Assembly: GCA_963576735.1 (NCBI GenBank) | Contig: OY755170.1 | Location: forward strand, 10,524,567-10,588,566 | Reading direction: 5' to 3' | DNA: 64,000 nucleotides | DNA from: Bedellia somnulentella | Lineage: Eukaryota; Arthropoda; Insecta; Lepidoptera; Bedelliidae | Shown: piece after piece, positions 1-11,340 of the stretch | How positions within the stretch are numbered: the stretch's first letter is position 1 | Layout of the letters: each line of letters starts with the position of its first letter | Program-made: the position numbers and the translations under genes | Notes under the pieces: model-generated | Databases searched by the model: none | The model's input: the letters and a program-made list of their open reading frames with translations, nothing else | Told to the model about the DNA's origin: nothing

Positions 1-324
1 TTCCACAGCAACACGTTACCAAGCGATATACGTCACACGCGTCATCAACACTCGCCATACAAATCCTACATCGCGCAATCGAAGTTTCTAAAATGTTAAC
101 TATATATACAAGTTCCAACTTAATACAGTCGGACCGTGGTCCCCAGGCATACCACCGCCTGGCGGAAGATCTTCCCTTTTCCTCCACAATATTATTAACA
201 TGCACACATAGCATACATAAATACTCACGTATAGTATGCTATTGGAAGATTTGGAAGTTGTGTAGGAAATAGATTGTAAGCTGAAGGTGGACGATGATGT
301 GGTGGGGAAGGACAATGGATCGAT

Positions 325-455
325 GGAAATATCACTTAAAAAGCGCTACCCTCAGCCGTCTCTTTCGACCAATGTTAAAAACAAAGAGAAAGTGGCGGTC
401 GATGGTTTTTGCCTACTCCAATAGAAACGAATGGCATAAATATGTGTATTGTATG
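325..455. repeat. Degenerate SINE2 and RTE-like LINE 3' remnants
   Basis: Positions about 325-365 match the 'cacttaaaaagc..ccctcag' part of the SINE2 family described at 1039. Positions 393-455 match the extreme 3' end of the RTE-like LINE at 7412 (gtggcggtcgat, tgcctactccaat, aatggcataaatatgtg). Both are decayed. The first 320 bases show no gene I can support. Confidence 0.55.
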
Positions 456-663
456 TTTATAAACAGGAATTAATTTTACATAATGTGCCTATAGGTGTTT
501 TGTGGAGTGATTGACAGGGTGGAAGAAGCTTGTTCAAAATTCTTCTGAAGCTTTAGTTAACTTATTTCCAAGTCAGCTATAAACTTAATTTTATTCTTTG
601 TGTTAGACTAAAAAAAGTGCTATTTGTATACGGTGCTATATGAAATATACATACATATTTACA

Positions 664-890
664 TTTACTCACGGCTATAAATCCCTTTACGGGGTAGCCA
701 GAGCTTTGGAATGAGAATTTCTCAGCCCAACTAACAAATGTTTAATGGTAATAATAAATGTTTTTGATGACGGGTCTCCAACCACATCGCCCAAAAATCA
801 CTTAAAAAGCCCCTATACCCTTAGTCGCCTCTTACAATCACCCACGGGTAGAAATGGGGTAGTGTTATTCTAAGCCGACACTACACGGCT
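664..890 (-). repeat. SINE2 copy
   Basis: Nearly complete copy of the dispersed family seen here about 18 times. On the minus strand it starts with the AGCCGTGTAGTGTYGGCTTAG head and ends with the TAGCCGTGAGTA tail. A B-box-like GGTTGGAGACC lies mid-element. No coding content. Confidence 0.8.
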
Positions 891-1038
891 ATTATATACA
901 TGAAATATGTTGCGGTAAATAGAAAGAACGTGGAGTTGTAATATGAGTGGACCAAGGTGCATAGGACGGGATAAAAGTAAAATGACAGGAGTACAATCAG
1001 TGTGGGCGGTAATTAAGTAGACGACGACAACAAAGGAT

Positions 1039-1288
1039 ACATACATACATACATATACTCACGGCTATATTTCCCTAGAAGGGGTAACCTGAGCTAAGGA
1101 ATTATAAATTCCTCAGCCACTTTTGGAAGTTGAGTGGGGAAAAGATGGTAAGAATAAAGGTTTTTGGTGATGGGTCTCCAAACGCATCGCCCAAAAATCC
1201 AATAAAAAGCCCCAATACCCTTAGTCGCCTCTTACGACACCCGTGGGTAGAAAGGGGTAGCGACATTCTAAGCCGGCACTACACGGCA
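1039..1288 (-). repeat. SINE2 copy with 10-bp target duplication
   Basis: Full-length copy with a (CATA)n block at its left, which is the 3' tail in element orientation. It is flanked by direct repeats AACAAAGGAT at 1029-1038 and 1289-1298, so the insertion boundaries are exact. The duplication and simple-repeat tail indicate LINE-mediated retrotransposition. Confidence 0.88.
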
Positions 1289-1876
1289 AACAAAGGATGT
1301 TTTTTTATAATTTATATAGACCATGTTTACTGTGGTCATTAGAGTCGGTGCTGTAATTAAGGTTCCAGTGGAATACACACATAAACATAAAGGTATAAAA
1401 ACCATCAAAGTTATTTCTTCTCCTTTTGACTCTGAAAAAAAATGAGTGAAAGGTAAAGAAATTAATTTAAATATAGGATAATACCATTTTTTTGTTGCAT
1501 GAAACATTAGAAACTTTACTCTGTAAGAAAAAAATTCATGAATGTTTTTTTTCGTTAAGAGGAAACCAGTAACAACATTTTATTTTCACATGTTCGAACA
1601 ATGAGCCAGCATTAAAAAAATCGCGTCATACATGCAAAAAGATAATTTCTGAGGTACAAAATTATTTAAAGAAAACATAATGAATAACAAATTACTAGCG
1701 TGCAAGAAAGTATGAAAAAATATATACCAAAAGTCCTGGCGTCTCTTATATGGCTGCACGTTTCACTACCAATATTATCAAGGCGGCTGTCTTCATTAGA
1801 TTTACTTTGAGCGACTTGATATTTCTATGAGGTTTTGATCAAGCTTCCTCTAAAATATCCCATTAGTATCAATACA

Positions 1877-2047
1877 AACATACATATACTCACGACATAA
1901 TTGCCCTAAACGGAGTGGTCAGCGCTTTATAATAAAACATGCGTCAGCAACTTTTGCAAGTTGATTAGGCATTAGATTGTGAGATAAATATTGTTGGTGA
2001 TGCCCATCCACCTACGGAAAGAAATGGGGTAGTGCTATTCTAAGCCT
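1877..2047 (-). repeat. SINE2 copy, internally deleted
   Basis: The tail region (tactcacgacataattgccc) and the head (gaaatggggtagtgctattc) are present. The middle about 70 bases are missing compared with the other copies. Confidence 0.7.
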
Positions 2048-2780
2048 AATAAGCAAAGATGCAAAAGAGAAAGATTTGTACTAGGTAGGAAACAATATCC
2101 AGAGGTGTTAATCTTATGTGCTCAGTCTTGTTGAAGTGTCCAAATTATCTTCTATCGATCGATGTTCTTAAGTATCTTTATTGCCCTCTCAAAAATACAT
2201 TTTTAGTTAAATGTTCGTTTTATTACAATCAAAAAATATATATTTTTCACACCTCTTTAGAACACACCTTACCAAAATATTTCAGAATGCTGGCTGGTTG
2301 CCTCTTGTGACATTCGGAATTACCTTAGCAGATTCTTGGGAGCGGGTGCAATCCTTTCGATGGTTTAACTTTTCAAAACTTAAAATGTTTTTTATCCCTA
2401 GTGAAAAGAATTTGGTGGCCACCAACTGCAGCGTAAACGTTTGATTTGAATTGACTTTTGAGACAATCAATGCATTTGCAATAATTTAATCAGTAATGGA
2501 TCGAATTAATCTTGGTAGACGTCTATTATAAAACTATCTCGTACATCCTCCACGTCGCTGTCGAGAATGTTCTTTTCCATTTCTTACTTAATGACATAGT
2601 GCGATGTCAAACTAATTATAATTAACAAAATAAGAAACATAATTAAAACAATAAATAGTAAATTTAAACAGATGGTGGACATTCATGCCCATATACATAA
2701 ATCAGAAAGCCTAGCACGAGCGTTATTTTATCGGTACTCTGTGTCGGTTAGAGAGTGAAATGAACATAAACATATAACAT
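2048..2780. other. No gene recognised
   Basis: AT-rich sequence. The short open frames here lack recognisable domains, splice context or repeat similarity within this window. Confidence 0.5.
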
Positions 2781-3063
2781 AAACATAAACGTTCACGCAG
2801 ACTTTCCCCGAAGGGGTTGGCAGAGGTACTATACTTCTGAACGTCACGTGACTTTGTCACCTGGTGTTCAGAGTACCCACGTTTTGCATGGACAGTGTAC
2901 TCACGTGATAGGGGGCAGGCCTATCGCCGTTTTGTACGACTACACTGTCACATGACTAAGTACAACTCAGTCATGTGGGTTTCCTCACGATGTTTTCCCT
3001 CACCGTTAACAACCATGATAAATTAACCACACATGTGTCTTTAGAAAAGACAAATTGGTGTAG
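2781..3063 (-). repeat. tRNA-derived SINE (SINE1), 5'-truncated
   Basis: SINE1 body on the minus strand: gttttccctcaccgttaaca, cagtgtactcacgtgatagg, and the 3' end CCAACCCCTTCGGGG..GCGTGAACGTTTATG. The tRNA-like head present in the copy at 20361 is missing, so the element is truncated at its 5' end. Confidence 0.75.
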
Positions 3064-4080
3064 TGAAATGAAAATAAATGATATAAGTTTGTGCGAAAGA
3101 GATTGCTGTTTTATACCACGCCTTATCTAGTTAAAAGGTCGCTCGTTCTAGCAAACAAGTCTTCATAGGATAGAAAGGATATCATCATAGGGCGTCGCCA
3201 AGAAAGTTGCTTGTAGGAAGAACCCTGAACGCATAAAGTGTTGTTCCGAAATTTAAAGAGCGTATTTAAATAGTCATTCTTCAATCAATAAATTAGACAA
3301 AAGTAAGCAACATTCATCGGTTATTTATACTATGTTGAAGTTTATATGAAATTTCTGCAAAATCCTGATATGTAGAAATTTTGTATAAATATATTAGGAA
3401 TGGACTACCAGAAATTCATCCAGGTCGAGGAATTTCAGAACTTCTATAGTTATCACGCCATCTATTGCCTGAGGTTGCGTCAAAGTTACTAACTTTATGC
3501 AGACGAAGTGGCGGGAAAGAGTTAGTATTTTAAAAGCAATAGAAAATTTTAAAAAAAATCAAGATATTTCAATGACAATCCCTTCGATCGTACACCTGCT
3601 ACCGAAGCTACCTGCTCATTTGAAAGGGTTAAAAGGTTTCCTACTGCATAGACCTTATAACCACATTAGCCTTTAGCACTTAAGGTTGCTAAACTAAAAG
3701 CCGACCACTTCGGCTTCGCTTGAAAGTTTTTTTTTAAAACATTTGACACCCTAATACACTACATCATATAATTGATAGTGTAAGTTCTGTCAAATTCGTT
3801 TCAACTGTTTCAGAGGGTAGCTGCAGCAGTCTTACAGAAAGAAATTAATAAATTGTTAAATATGATATTATGGTTGAACCGTATTCAAAAGATTATTTTT
3901 ATATTACGTATAGACATTCCAATTATATTTAATTATATCAGTACGATTTCAAATTTTTATCTGGGTTTTGTAACCGAAAAAAATACCCCTTTATCGTGTC
4001 TGTTTCCCTGTATGTACGAGTATGTCGCAACAGTTTTGACAGCTAAAACTACATAAGTGTTTGTGTCACTTGGTTTAAGA
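3064..4080. other. No gene recognised
   Basis: AT-rich intergenic sequence up to the TA target of the mariner. I see no domain, RNA gene or repeat of a family known to me. Confidence 0.5.
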
Positions 4081-4268
4081 TACGAGGGCGGGTCAATAAG
4101 TCCGTGACTTTTTGAATTTCTGACCTCTTTACTGAAACAGCAACACTGCTCCTGTGAACAGGCATCTGTCAGTTGACTCCTGTCTTAATCTTAACTTGCT
4201 GCGTCAGTTAGTTTGTGTTTGACAGCTATTTTTATCAGACTACTCACAAATTTGAGGAGAATATGAAA

Positions 4269-5027
4269 AAAAATAGGTAAAAAAACTTTTTAAGTTAAAC
4301 GGTTTTATTATTAACATACAGAGCAATGTTCAAGATAAATGTACTAAAAACCTAAAAATAATAATAAAATAGATACAGTCGTGGGATTTATATACATATG
4401 CATAGACTAGACTAAAATAAAACCGTGGGGCACGTCAATTGTCTACAATCGTTGATTAAAATGTATGTTTTGTAATGTTACACTATTATTGGGCAGTTGT
4501 TCAACCGACAACGATGGGCATGTGATAAATAGGGCAGAATGTGGAAACAAGCTAGCAAGCTCGATTATAAGCGAGTTTTAGGGTTTCATAGTGTTGAACG
4601 AGTAGTACTTTTATCATATGTTTTGTCGATTAAAGACAAACTGCGAGCAGTGAACCGATTCATCGCCAGCCAGCAGTGTAAATTTCCAACGAGAAACTAG
4701 TTGAAACATCTCTTTTATTTACATGGAGTGTATGACTATTGGAATTTCCATGAGCAAGAAAATAGTAAGTAATTTCCTCACCGTCTGCGGGCCAACTGCC
4801 CAACGACGAATTAAACGTTTCTTCTATCGCACATTAAGTCGATAATTTGTAGAGAATTGACGTGCCCCACGGTTTTATTTTAGTCTAGTCTATGCATATG
4901 TATATAAATCCCACGACTGTATCTATTTTATTATTATTTTTAGGTTTTTAGTACATTTATCTTAAACATTGCTCTGTATGTTAATAATAAAACCGTTTAA
5001 CTTAAAAAGTTTTTTTACCTATTTTTA
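4269..5027. repeat. Long foldback (inverted repeat about 180 bp)
   Basis: The left arm (about 4269-4452) and right arm (about 4845-5027) are near-perfect reverse complements; both contain the AAAACCGTGGGGCACGTCAA block and the AAACGGTTTTATT block. The 390-bp centre holds a further short inverted pair (TTGGGCAGTTG / CAACTGCCCAA). It forms the left end of the composite insertion. Confidence 0.85.
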
Positions 5028-5042
5028 TTTTCTAGTTTTTAG

Positions 5043-5357
5043 TTAGTTAGTTAGTTTATTGCAGTCCAATTTCTCTATACGTAGTCCCTGCAAAGATCTG
5101 ACTCTACTAAGAGCCACGTAGGCTTGACCTTCTTCAAACAGTTTCGCACCTAAGTATACGACTGCGTAATCCACAGTGCTGCCCTGCATTTTATGTATTG
5201 TAGAAGCCCATGATAGTATTAAAGGCAAAATTCTTCTTTCAGCTGTCCTTAGCTGGTAATTGTACTTAGCTGGAAACTGTATGGCTTTCGGGTGTATAAG
5301 ATGTACTCCGTCTCTTGCGAAATCAATTCGGACGGCAGGTACATCTGTTGCATACAT
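5043..5357 (-). pseudogene. Helitron PIF1-like helicase, C-terminal fragment
   Basis: About 104 residues of the helicase 1B C-terminus as found in Helitron RepHel proteins. [20 protein letters not shown] corresponds to the motif V region (including the conserved TIHKxQG), and [16 protein letters not shown] to motif VI with its arginine finger. The Rep/HUH nuclease and the Walker motifs are absent; upstream on the minus strand the frame ends near the LTR element. It lies only 15 bases from the foldback, so it probably belongs to the same element. Confidence 0.8.
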
Positions 5358-5404
5358 TTGAGTTCGACGAATAATTAAAAATTATATATATCCTAATTAA
5401 TCAG

Positions 5405-5540
5405 TGTTTTATTTTAGTATGATTATTTATTCTAAGAATAAAAATACATTTTATTTCAAGTGCAAGAATCACACTGTTTATTTATTATTTACATGTCAAC
5501 ATTCAGTCAACGAGAATATAACCATAAACTATATACAACA
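5405..5540 (-). repeat. 3' LTR of Mag-like element
   Basis: On the minus strand it begins TGTTGTATATAG and ends AAAATAAAACA (TG..CA). It differs from the 5' LTR by about one base, which implies a fairly recent insertion. Confidence 0.93.
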
Positions 5541-5733
5541 TCTTTCCCTTTATGTAGTTTTAATACAAACAATGAAACAAAACAAACAAAGTACTAACAC
5601 AAGGAAAATTAAATTAAAACCTAATCAACTAGTTCAACAAACATCAGCAAAATATAAATAAAATCAACAATCATATCCAAATCTAACAGGCTTCTTTATC
5701 ACTCGGCCATACCTTGACACTACAGGAACTGTC

Positions 5734-6852
5734 TCAGAGATAGTATTGGCCGATTTTGGGATCTGTTATAACATTATTATTATTTGATAACGCGTTGTCA
5801 TAATTACGCTGTTGTATTTCAGCACTTTCCATTCGAGGAGCAATACGTATTTCGTTTCTCCTATACCTACCATCATTAATATCTGATTGGACGTAATAGG
5901 ATCTTGGATAACCACTATTCCCTAATATGATGCCCGGTTCCCAGGAACAATTAGGAAGTCTTTTAAAATTAACTGATTGACCTTGAAAGTATTCTGGTCT
6001 TTTACAAGCCTTTTTGTTATAATATTTCTCCATTCTTAATTTTTCAGCTCGTTTTAATTTAATAACATCATTGATACTAAATTTTGGTTTCAAACTATTA
6101 TATGTACAAGAAATGTTAGTTCTTAAATTTCTACCCATCAGACAAGCAGCTGGTGAACTTCTTTTTTCTTTTGGCGTGGTTCTTTGATTAAGCAAAGCTA
6201 AATAAAAATCTTCTTTAGCATCTATTGATTTTTTCAAAATATTTTTCATCACTTTCACTGCACTTTCAGCTAACCCATTTGATTGTGGATAGTGAGGACT
6301 AGACATTATATAAGTGAAATTCCATTTTTTACTAAAATCTTTAAATAAACTACAATCAAAACATAAAGCTCCATCCGTATTTACAACAACTGGTATACCG
6401 TGCCTTGCAAATATCGATTTCAAACAATCAATTACCGAAACAGCACGCAAATCATTGAGTCGACTCATTTCAATGTAAAGGGATAAAGCATCAACTACTA
6501 CAAGATAATATTTTCCATTCAACTCAAAAATATCACAACCTTCTTCAGACCACGGTAAAGTGGGTACATCCTTATATTTCAAAACACACCTATCCTTATT
6601 ATTTTGATATTTCTGACATACTGTGCAACTGTAAACATAACGTTTTATATCCTGATTTATACCAACCCAAAACATCGTTAATTCAGCTCGACTTACCATT
6701 CTATTTATACCTGGATGACCAGTGTGCAATTTTTCTAACATTTTCCATTTAAGATTCGTCGGAACTACAATCCGATCTCCTTTAAAAACTATTTCTTTTA
6801 CAACCGCTAATTCATCTCTAAACGAAAAATAAGGTTTTAACCCTTCTGGCAA
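5734..6852 (-). pseudogene. Mag-like integrase region
   Basis: Integrase part of the polyprotein, 372 residues. The zinc-binding HHCC module is visible (HTGHPG, then CTVCQKY at about residues 75-85). The catalytic core has aspartates in GCDIF/VVDALS and NTDGALCF and the glutamate in NGLAESAVK. A C-terminal segment with RYRRNEIR follows. It stays in the same frame as the RNase H region upstream, separated only by one in-frame TAG at 6868-6870. Confidence 0.88.
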
Positions 6853-6867
6853 ATTTTTATACTCAGG

Positions 6868-7410
6868 CTAACCTACTTGTATGAATTTTTTTAAATTAAT
6901 CATATCTCTATCTTTTTCATAGTACTCTGATAATATTTTCCAATTATCTTTGCTTATTGGTAAATTATCTATCAACATTGCTACCTGATATTCGACGTCG
7001 TCAAATGATGTTTCCTTATCACAACTTTCAGCTGTGAAGTCCCTAGACAAAGTGTCGGCTATGTACACACATTCACCAGGTGTGTGAACCAAATTTAATC
7101 TATAAGATTGTAAACGCAACATTATTCTTTGTAACCTAGTTGGAATCTTATGCAGCGGCTTATTAAATATCCCTAATAATGGCTTATGATCCGTTTGTAC
7201 AACTACATTATCTTTTCCAAATACATATTGTCTAAAATTTTCTACACCAAAACAAACTGCCAAGAGTTCTTTTTCTATCTGAGAATATCGTGTTTGAGAG
7301 TTCGTTAATGCTTTTGATGCATATGCGAGCGGTTTCCCATCTTGAATCAATACTGCACCCAACCCTTTCATACTTGCATCCACACTCAACATCAAGGGTT
7401 TATTTATCAT
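6868..7410 (-). pseudogene. Mag-like RNase H region
   Basis: Typical Ty3/Gypsy RNase H. LSVDASMKGLGAVLIQDG carries the first catalytic Asp, RYSQIEKELLAV the Glu, VQTDHKPLLGIF the second Asp, and IADTLSRD the last. The N-terminal boundary is the LINE insertion at 7412. The polyprotein frame ends at the TAG at 6868-6870. Confidence 0.88.
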
Positions 7411-7411
7411 A

Positions 7412-8382
7412 CTTACTTACTTACTTATACTCACGCCCATTATTCCCATTGGGGTAGGCAGAGACTATCGATCGCCACTTAGTACGATCTTGACAAACCT
7501 CTCTTGCTTCCCTTACATTCATTATCCCTCTCATACATGCTCTTTTATTCTTCTCACTTCGGACCCCCGCCTTTATAAGAACGTTTTCTATCTGGTCCAG
7601 AAACGTTTTACGAGGCCGTCCTCTACTAACATTCCCATCCACATTGGCTCTATATATCTCTTTCGCTACTTTATTTTCATCCATCCTCTCTATGTGCCCA
7701 AACCACCTCAACATTCCTTTTTCTATCTTGCATACTACGTCATCTTTCAAACCTACTCGTTCACGGATCACAGTATTTCTCACTCTATCACACAGCCTTA
7801 CATTACATATACTTCTGAGGGATCTCATTTCCACTGCATTAACTCTACTTTCATGCTTCTTCTGCCATGCCCAACATTCACTACCATACATCAGCGTGGG
7901 AACCAGAACAGCATTATGCACAGCCATTCGAGCCTTTTCTGACAACGACTGGCTCAACATCAGACTGTTCATGGCTCCATTCACCGCGTTTCCCTTTTTA
8001 ACTCTCCTTTCAATATCTTCCTCACATTTTCCATCCCTAGTAAACAAACTCCCCAGATATACAAATTCTTTCACTTGTTCCACTTTCTTACCATTTATAA
8101 CAATGTCACATTCTGTCATACTTTCCTCTCTTTCAAAAACCATTGTTTTGGTTTTGTCCACATTCACTCTCATTCCCTTTCTTTCGAAAGACTTACACGC
8201 AATGTTCACCATCTCCTGCAACTCATTTACCGTTGATGCAAGTAAGACTTGATCGTCAGCGTATAAGAGGCATTTAATGATGAACCCTCTCATTTTCAGT
8301 CCATAATCATTTTCGCGCAGTTCTTTCAAACAGTCGTCCATGAACAAATTGAAGAGCCACGGAGAAGCCGCACAACCCTGTA
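7412..8382 (-). mobile_element. RTE-like LINE, 5'-truncated, inserted in Mag pol
   Basis: A 971-bp insert flanked by 7-bp duplications TATCATA (7405-7411, 8383-8389). On the minus strand it encodes the C-terminal part of a non-LTR reverse transcriptase: LLYADDQVLLAS (YADD active site), FVYLGSLFTRDG, then MLRWFGHIERMD and SRGRPRKTFLDQI, an RTE-type tail. The coding frame runs nearly to the 3' end, which closes with GGGCGTGAGTATAAGTAAGT, a simple-repeat tail. Clade assignment is by impression of the tail motifs. Fragments of the same family occur at 393, 12635, 15712, 33745, 46668 and 57075. Confidence 0.88.
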
Positions 8383-8389
8383 TATCATA

Positions 8390-8688
8390 AAAACTCAAAA
8401 CTGGTGCTTCTACTATACTTGCAATCAACTCATTAAAAGCTTTGTCATGATGCATACTCCAAATAAACTCTATATCATTTTTCAGTAATTCTCTCAAACA
8501 ACTTGATTTATCAGTATAGTTTGGTATAAATTTACATAAAAAATTAAACATTCCTAAAGCCCTTTGCAGAGATTTTTTATCCACAGGTTTTTCATGTTTT
8601 TTACTGCACATATTTTCTCATTGTCTACAGCTATACCTTTAGATCCAAATTTGTAACCCAAGAATGTAATTTCCTCAACACTAAAAAG
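8390..8688 (-). pseudogene. Mag-like RT connection region
   Basis: Thumb/connection part of the polyprotein (LQRALGMFNFLCKFIPNYT, then APVLSFYD), continued after the LINE insertion by the RNase H region. A nonsense codon follows NPKK at about 8689 and a frameshift lies near 8590-8615, so this part is out of frame with the upstream RT. Confidence 0.8.
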
Positions 8689-10464
8689 TCATTTTTTTGG
8701 ATTAAATTTAATACCTTTACTTTTAGCCTTAATCAACACATTTAATAAAGTTTCTTGCAAAATTTTCAGGCTATCTGCCCATAACAAAATATCATCCTGA
8801 AATGTAACAACATTTTTAATGTCTCTAAATGTTTCACATATAATTTTATGAAAAATTTCCGGCGAAACATTCAATCAAAACGGTAACCTCAAAAATGAAT
8901 ACCTTCCCCACATTGTTTGAAAAGTACATAATTTAGAACTATCTTCATTTAGTGGCAACATCCAAAATCCTGACAAATTCGCTATAATTTCATCAATTAT
9001 TGGCAGTGGATAATACGCTCTTTTAGTAACTTTATTCAACTCTCTGGGATCCAAACAGAGTCTCAGTGAACCATCATTTTTCTTAACAATTACTAAATGA
9101 TTTACCCAATCTGTTGGTTCTGATGTTTCTTTTATAATGCCATTTTTTACCATGGGATCCAATTCTAACTTAACCTGATCTTGTATCGAAAATGGAATTC
9201 TACGTACTGGCATGACTACCGGCTTAATATTTGGCTCTACTTCTATGTTGATTTTTTCTGGAAATAAACCAACAGATCCATCAAACAAATAATTAAATTC
9301 TAAAGGTACCATGGGATTTATACTTTTTTCTAATCCACATACCCTTATCACAAGTCCTAATAACTCAGACGATCTCAACCCTAAAATATTCATACATCTT
9401 TGTTTAACAATCATAAATTCCAAAATAAAATCATTATTGTTAAACTTACAGCATAAGTTACACTTTCCAAATATAGGCAATCTATTATTAGTATACGATA
9501 ATATGCAGCAATTAGTTGATCTGATGATACTTTTGTCTAAATCCAACTTTAAAAATTGTTCATAACTAATCACATTACATTGTGCTCCTGTATCTACCTT
9601 CAAAGAAATTGCTTTATTATTAATATCCATATTTAGTACATACCATTTTGAATAATCATCTCCCATTTCTAAACTACTCACATAAAATTGTTCTTCATTG
9701 CTTTCATGGTTCACTTCAGGCGACCGCAACAAATCAATCTGTTTTTTCTTGGACATACATTTTGTTGCAAAATGATTAATTTTATTACAGATTTTACATT
9801 TTTTTCCGTAAGCTGGGCAACGTCCATAATCATGTAACCGACCGCAATAGGTACATTCTTTTTTCTCACTTTTTCTTAATACATCAATGGGTTCTTCTTT
9901 CATATTTATCTCGTCACTGAATTTCTCACTCTTTATTACCTTCATTTGTTCTTTTACCACAATTTGCATTCTGCAAATGTCTAAAGCTGCTGTTAAGTCC
10001 AAATTCGGTATTCTTAATAATGTCTGTTGTAAATTGCTATCATATATACCACATACAAATACATCTTTTATTAAACTGTCCTTTAATTCTCCAAATTCAC
10101 AACTTGTAGCAAGATTTTTCAATGATGTCAAATAGCTTTCATAACTCTCTCCATCCATTTGTTTTCTTGTCAAAATTTTAAATCTCTCAAAAGTTATATT
10201 AACCGTAGGTACAAAATCATAGTCAATTTTTTTTTAAATCATATTCAAATCATCTTTTTCTGTATCTGATAGTTGAAAAGATAAAAATATGTCTCTCATC
10301 TCATCACCACCGTGATATAACAAAATAGCCACTTTTCTTTTTTCAGGAGCTTCAAAGTAATAAGCATTGATATAGCTATCATATGCTCTCTTAAACTTTT
10401 TCCAGTTGTTTGCCACATCACCTACCATACTCATGGGTTCCAAGGGTAACATTGTATTTGCCAT
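8689..10464 (-). pseudogene. Mag-like Gag-protease-RT region
   Basis: Gag starts at 10464 (MANTMLPLEP). An in-frame TAA lies at 10234-10236, after a T/A run. Nucleocapsid zinc knuckles CTYCGRLHDYGRCPAYG and CKICNKINHFATKC are at about 9770-9860. The aspartic protease motif LKVDTGAQCNVIS is at about 9570-9600. RT begins at PVRRIPF and VKKNDGSLRLCLDPRELN. The expected motif A with the first catalytic Asp is missing between NLSG and FWMLPL. The DD of the active site survives as FQDDIL. A TGA stands at 8875-8877. All segments are in one frame apart from these stops. Confidence 0.88.
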
Positions 10465-10559
10465 ATTGGTTCAAAATTCAATTATTCAAAGTACTATATT
10501 AATATTACAAATTACTAAATCAATATTTCAACAAAAAAAAGCTATAATCGCTGTCACCA

Positions 10560-10695
10560 TGTTTTATTTTAGTATGATTATTTTTTCTAAGAATAAAAAT
10601 ACATTTTATTTCAAGTGCAAGAATCACACTGTTTATTTATTATTTACATGTCAACATTCAGTCAACGAGAATATAACCATAAACTATATACAACA
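10560..10695 (-). repeat. 5' LTR of Mag-like element
   Basis: Matches the LTR at 5405-5540 over 136 bases. The minus-strand sequence just downstream (TGGTGACAGCGATTATAGC) begins with the TGG expected for pairing with a tRNA 3' CCA. Confidence 0.93.
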
Positions 10696-10756
10696 ATCAG
10701 ATACCTAAATAAATTACAGATCCAATTTCTAAATTTAAATCTTATTATTATATGCC

Positions 10757-11180
10757 ATTTAGTGGCTGCGCCCATCTTAAATATTGGTTTTGTATAGTGC
10801 ACTGTATGGCGACCATCTTAGATTTTAATTTTGCATAGTAAATTGTATTCTACTTGTTGAGACCTTTCATTTGATACCCATGTTGATGGAATTGATATAA
10901 AACCTAAGTTATCCGCCATTTTGTAGAGGCCGCCATCCTGGATTATAATTTTATATAGTATATTGTATTCTACTGGTTGAGCACATTCATTTGATACCCA
11001 TATTGATGGGATTGATAAAACCTACGTTATCCGCCATTTTGTAGCGGCCGCCATCTTGGATTTCATTTTTTATAGTATATTGTATTCTGCTTGTTGAGCC
11101 CTTTCATTTGATACCCATATTGATGGGATAAATAAAACCTAAATCATCCGCCATTTTGTAGCAGCGGCCATCTTGAATTT
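10757..11180. repeat. 119-bp tandem repeat array (about 3.5 copies)
   Basis: Direct repeats with a period near 119-120 bases. TTCATTTGATACCCAT recurs at about 10867, 10987 and 11104, and CCGCCATTTTGTAG recurs at the corresponding offsets. The array lies in the right part of the composite insertion in the mariner. Confidence 0.85.
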
Positions 11181-11340
11181 ATAATGATAATGAATAATAA
11201 TTGTATTGTCACCAAAACCCAAAGTGTATACAAAATTTCAGATTAATCGGTTGATAGGAAGAGGGTGAAAAATGAATTACTAAATTTGACCCAAGAATAA
11301 AAAATAAAACAAACGGGCTGAGCTAAATAAAACCGTTTAA

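Larger units (their letters stand above)
5405..10695 (-). mobile_element. Mag-like Ty3/Gypsy LTR retrotransposon
   Basis: Complete element on the minus strand with 136-bp LTRs and an ATCAG target duplication (5400-5404, 10696-10700). A primer-binding-site-like TGGTGACAGCGATTATAGC follows the 5' LTR (minus strand, from 10559 down) and a purine tract AAAGGGAAAGA precedes the 3' LTR. Gag, protease, RT, RNase H and integrase regions occur in that order. Short LTRs and the CPAYG-containing zinc knuckle point to the Mag lineage. It is inactive: in-frame stops, a frameshift, an RT deletion and a 971-bp LINE insertion. Confidence 0.92.
4269..11340 (-). mobile_element. Helentron/Helitron-like composite insertion in the mariner
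   Basis: Everything between the third codon of the mariner transposase and its resumption at about 11341 is inserted. The two ends carry the same motif in opposite orientation (AAACGGTTTTATT near 4298, AATAAAACCGTTT near 11326). Inside are a long foldback (4269-5027), a PIF1-type helicase C-terminus on the minus strand (5043-5357) and a 119-bp tandem array (10757-11180). A LTR retrotransposon sits between the last two. Short terminal inverted motifs, tandem repeats and a Helitron-type helicase suggest a Helentron-like element, but no Rep domain remains and the class is inferred. Confidence 0.55.

Noticed and set aside
100..315. 71-residue minus-strand frame
   Set aside because: Low-complexity N-terminus, no start context or similarity that I recognise; nearby sequence is repeat debris.
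7490..8252. Plus-strand open frames of 150 and 202 residues
   Set aside because: They are antisense shadows of the RTE-like LINE coding frame on the minus strand.
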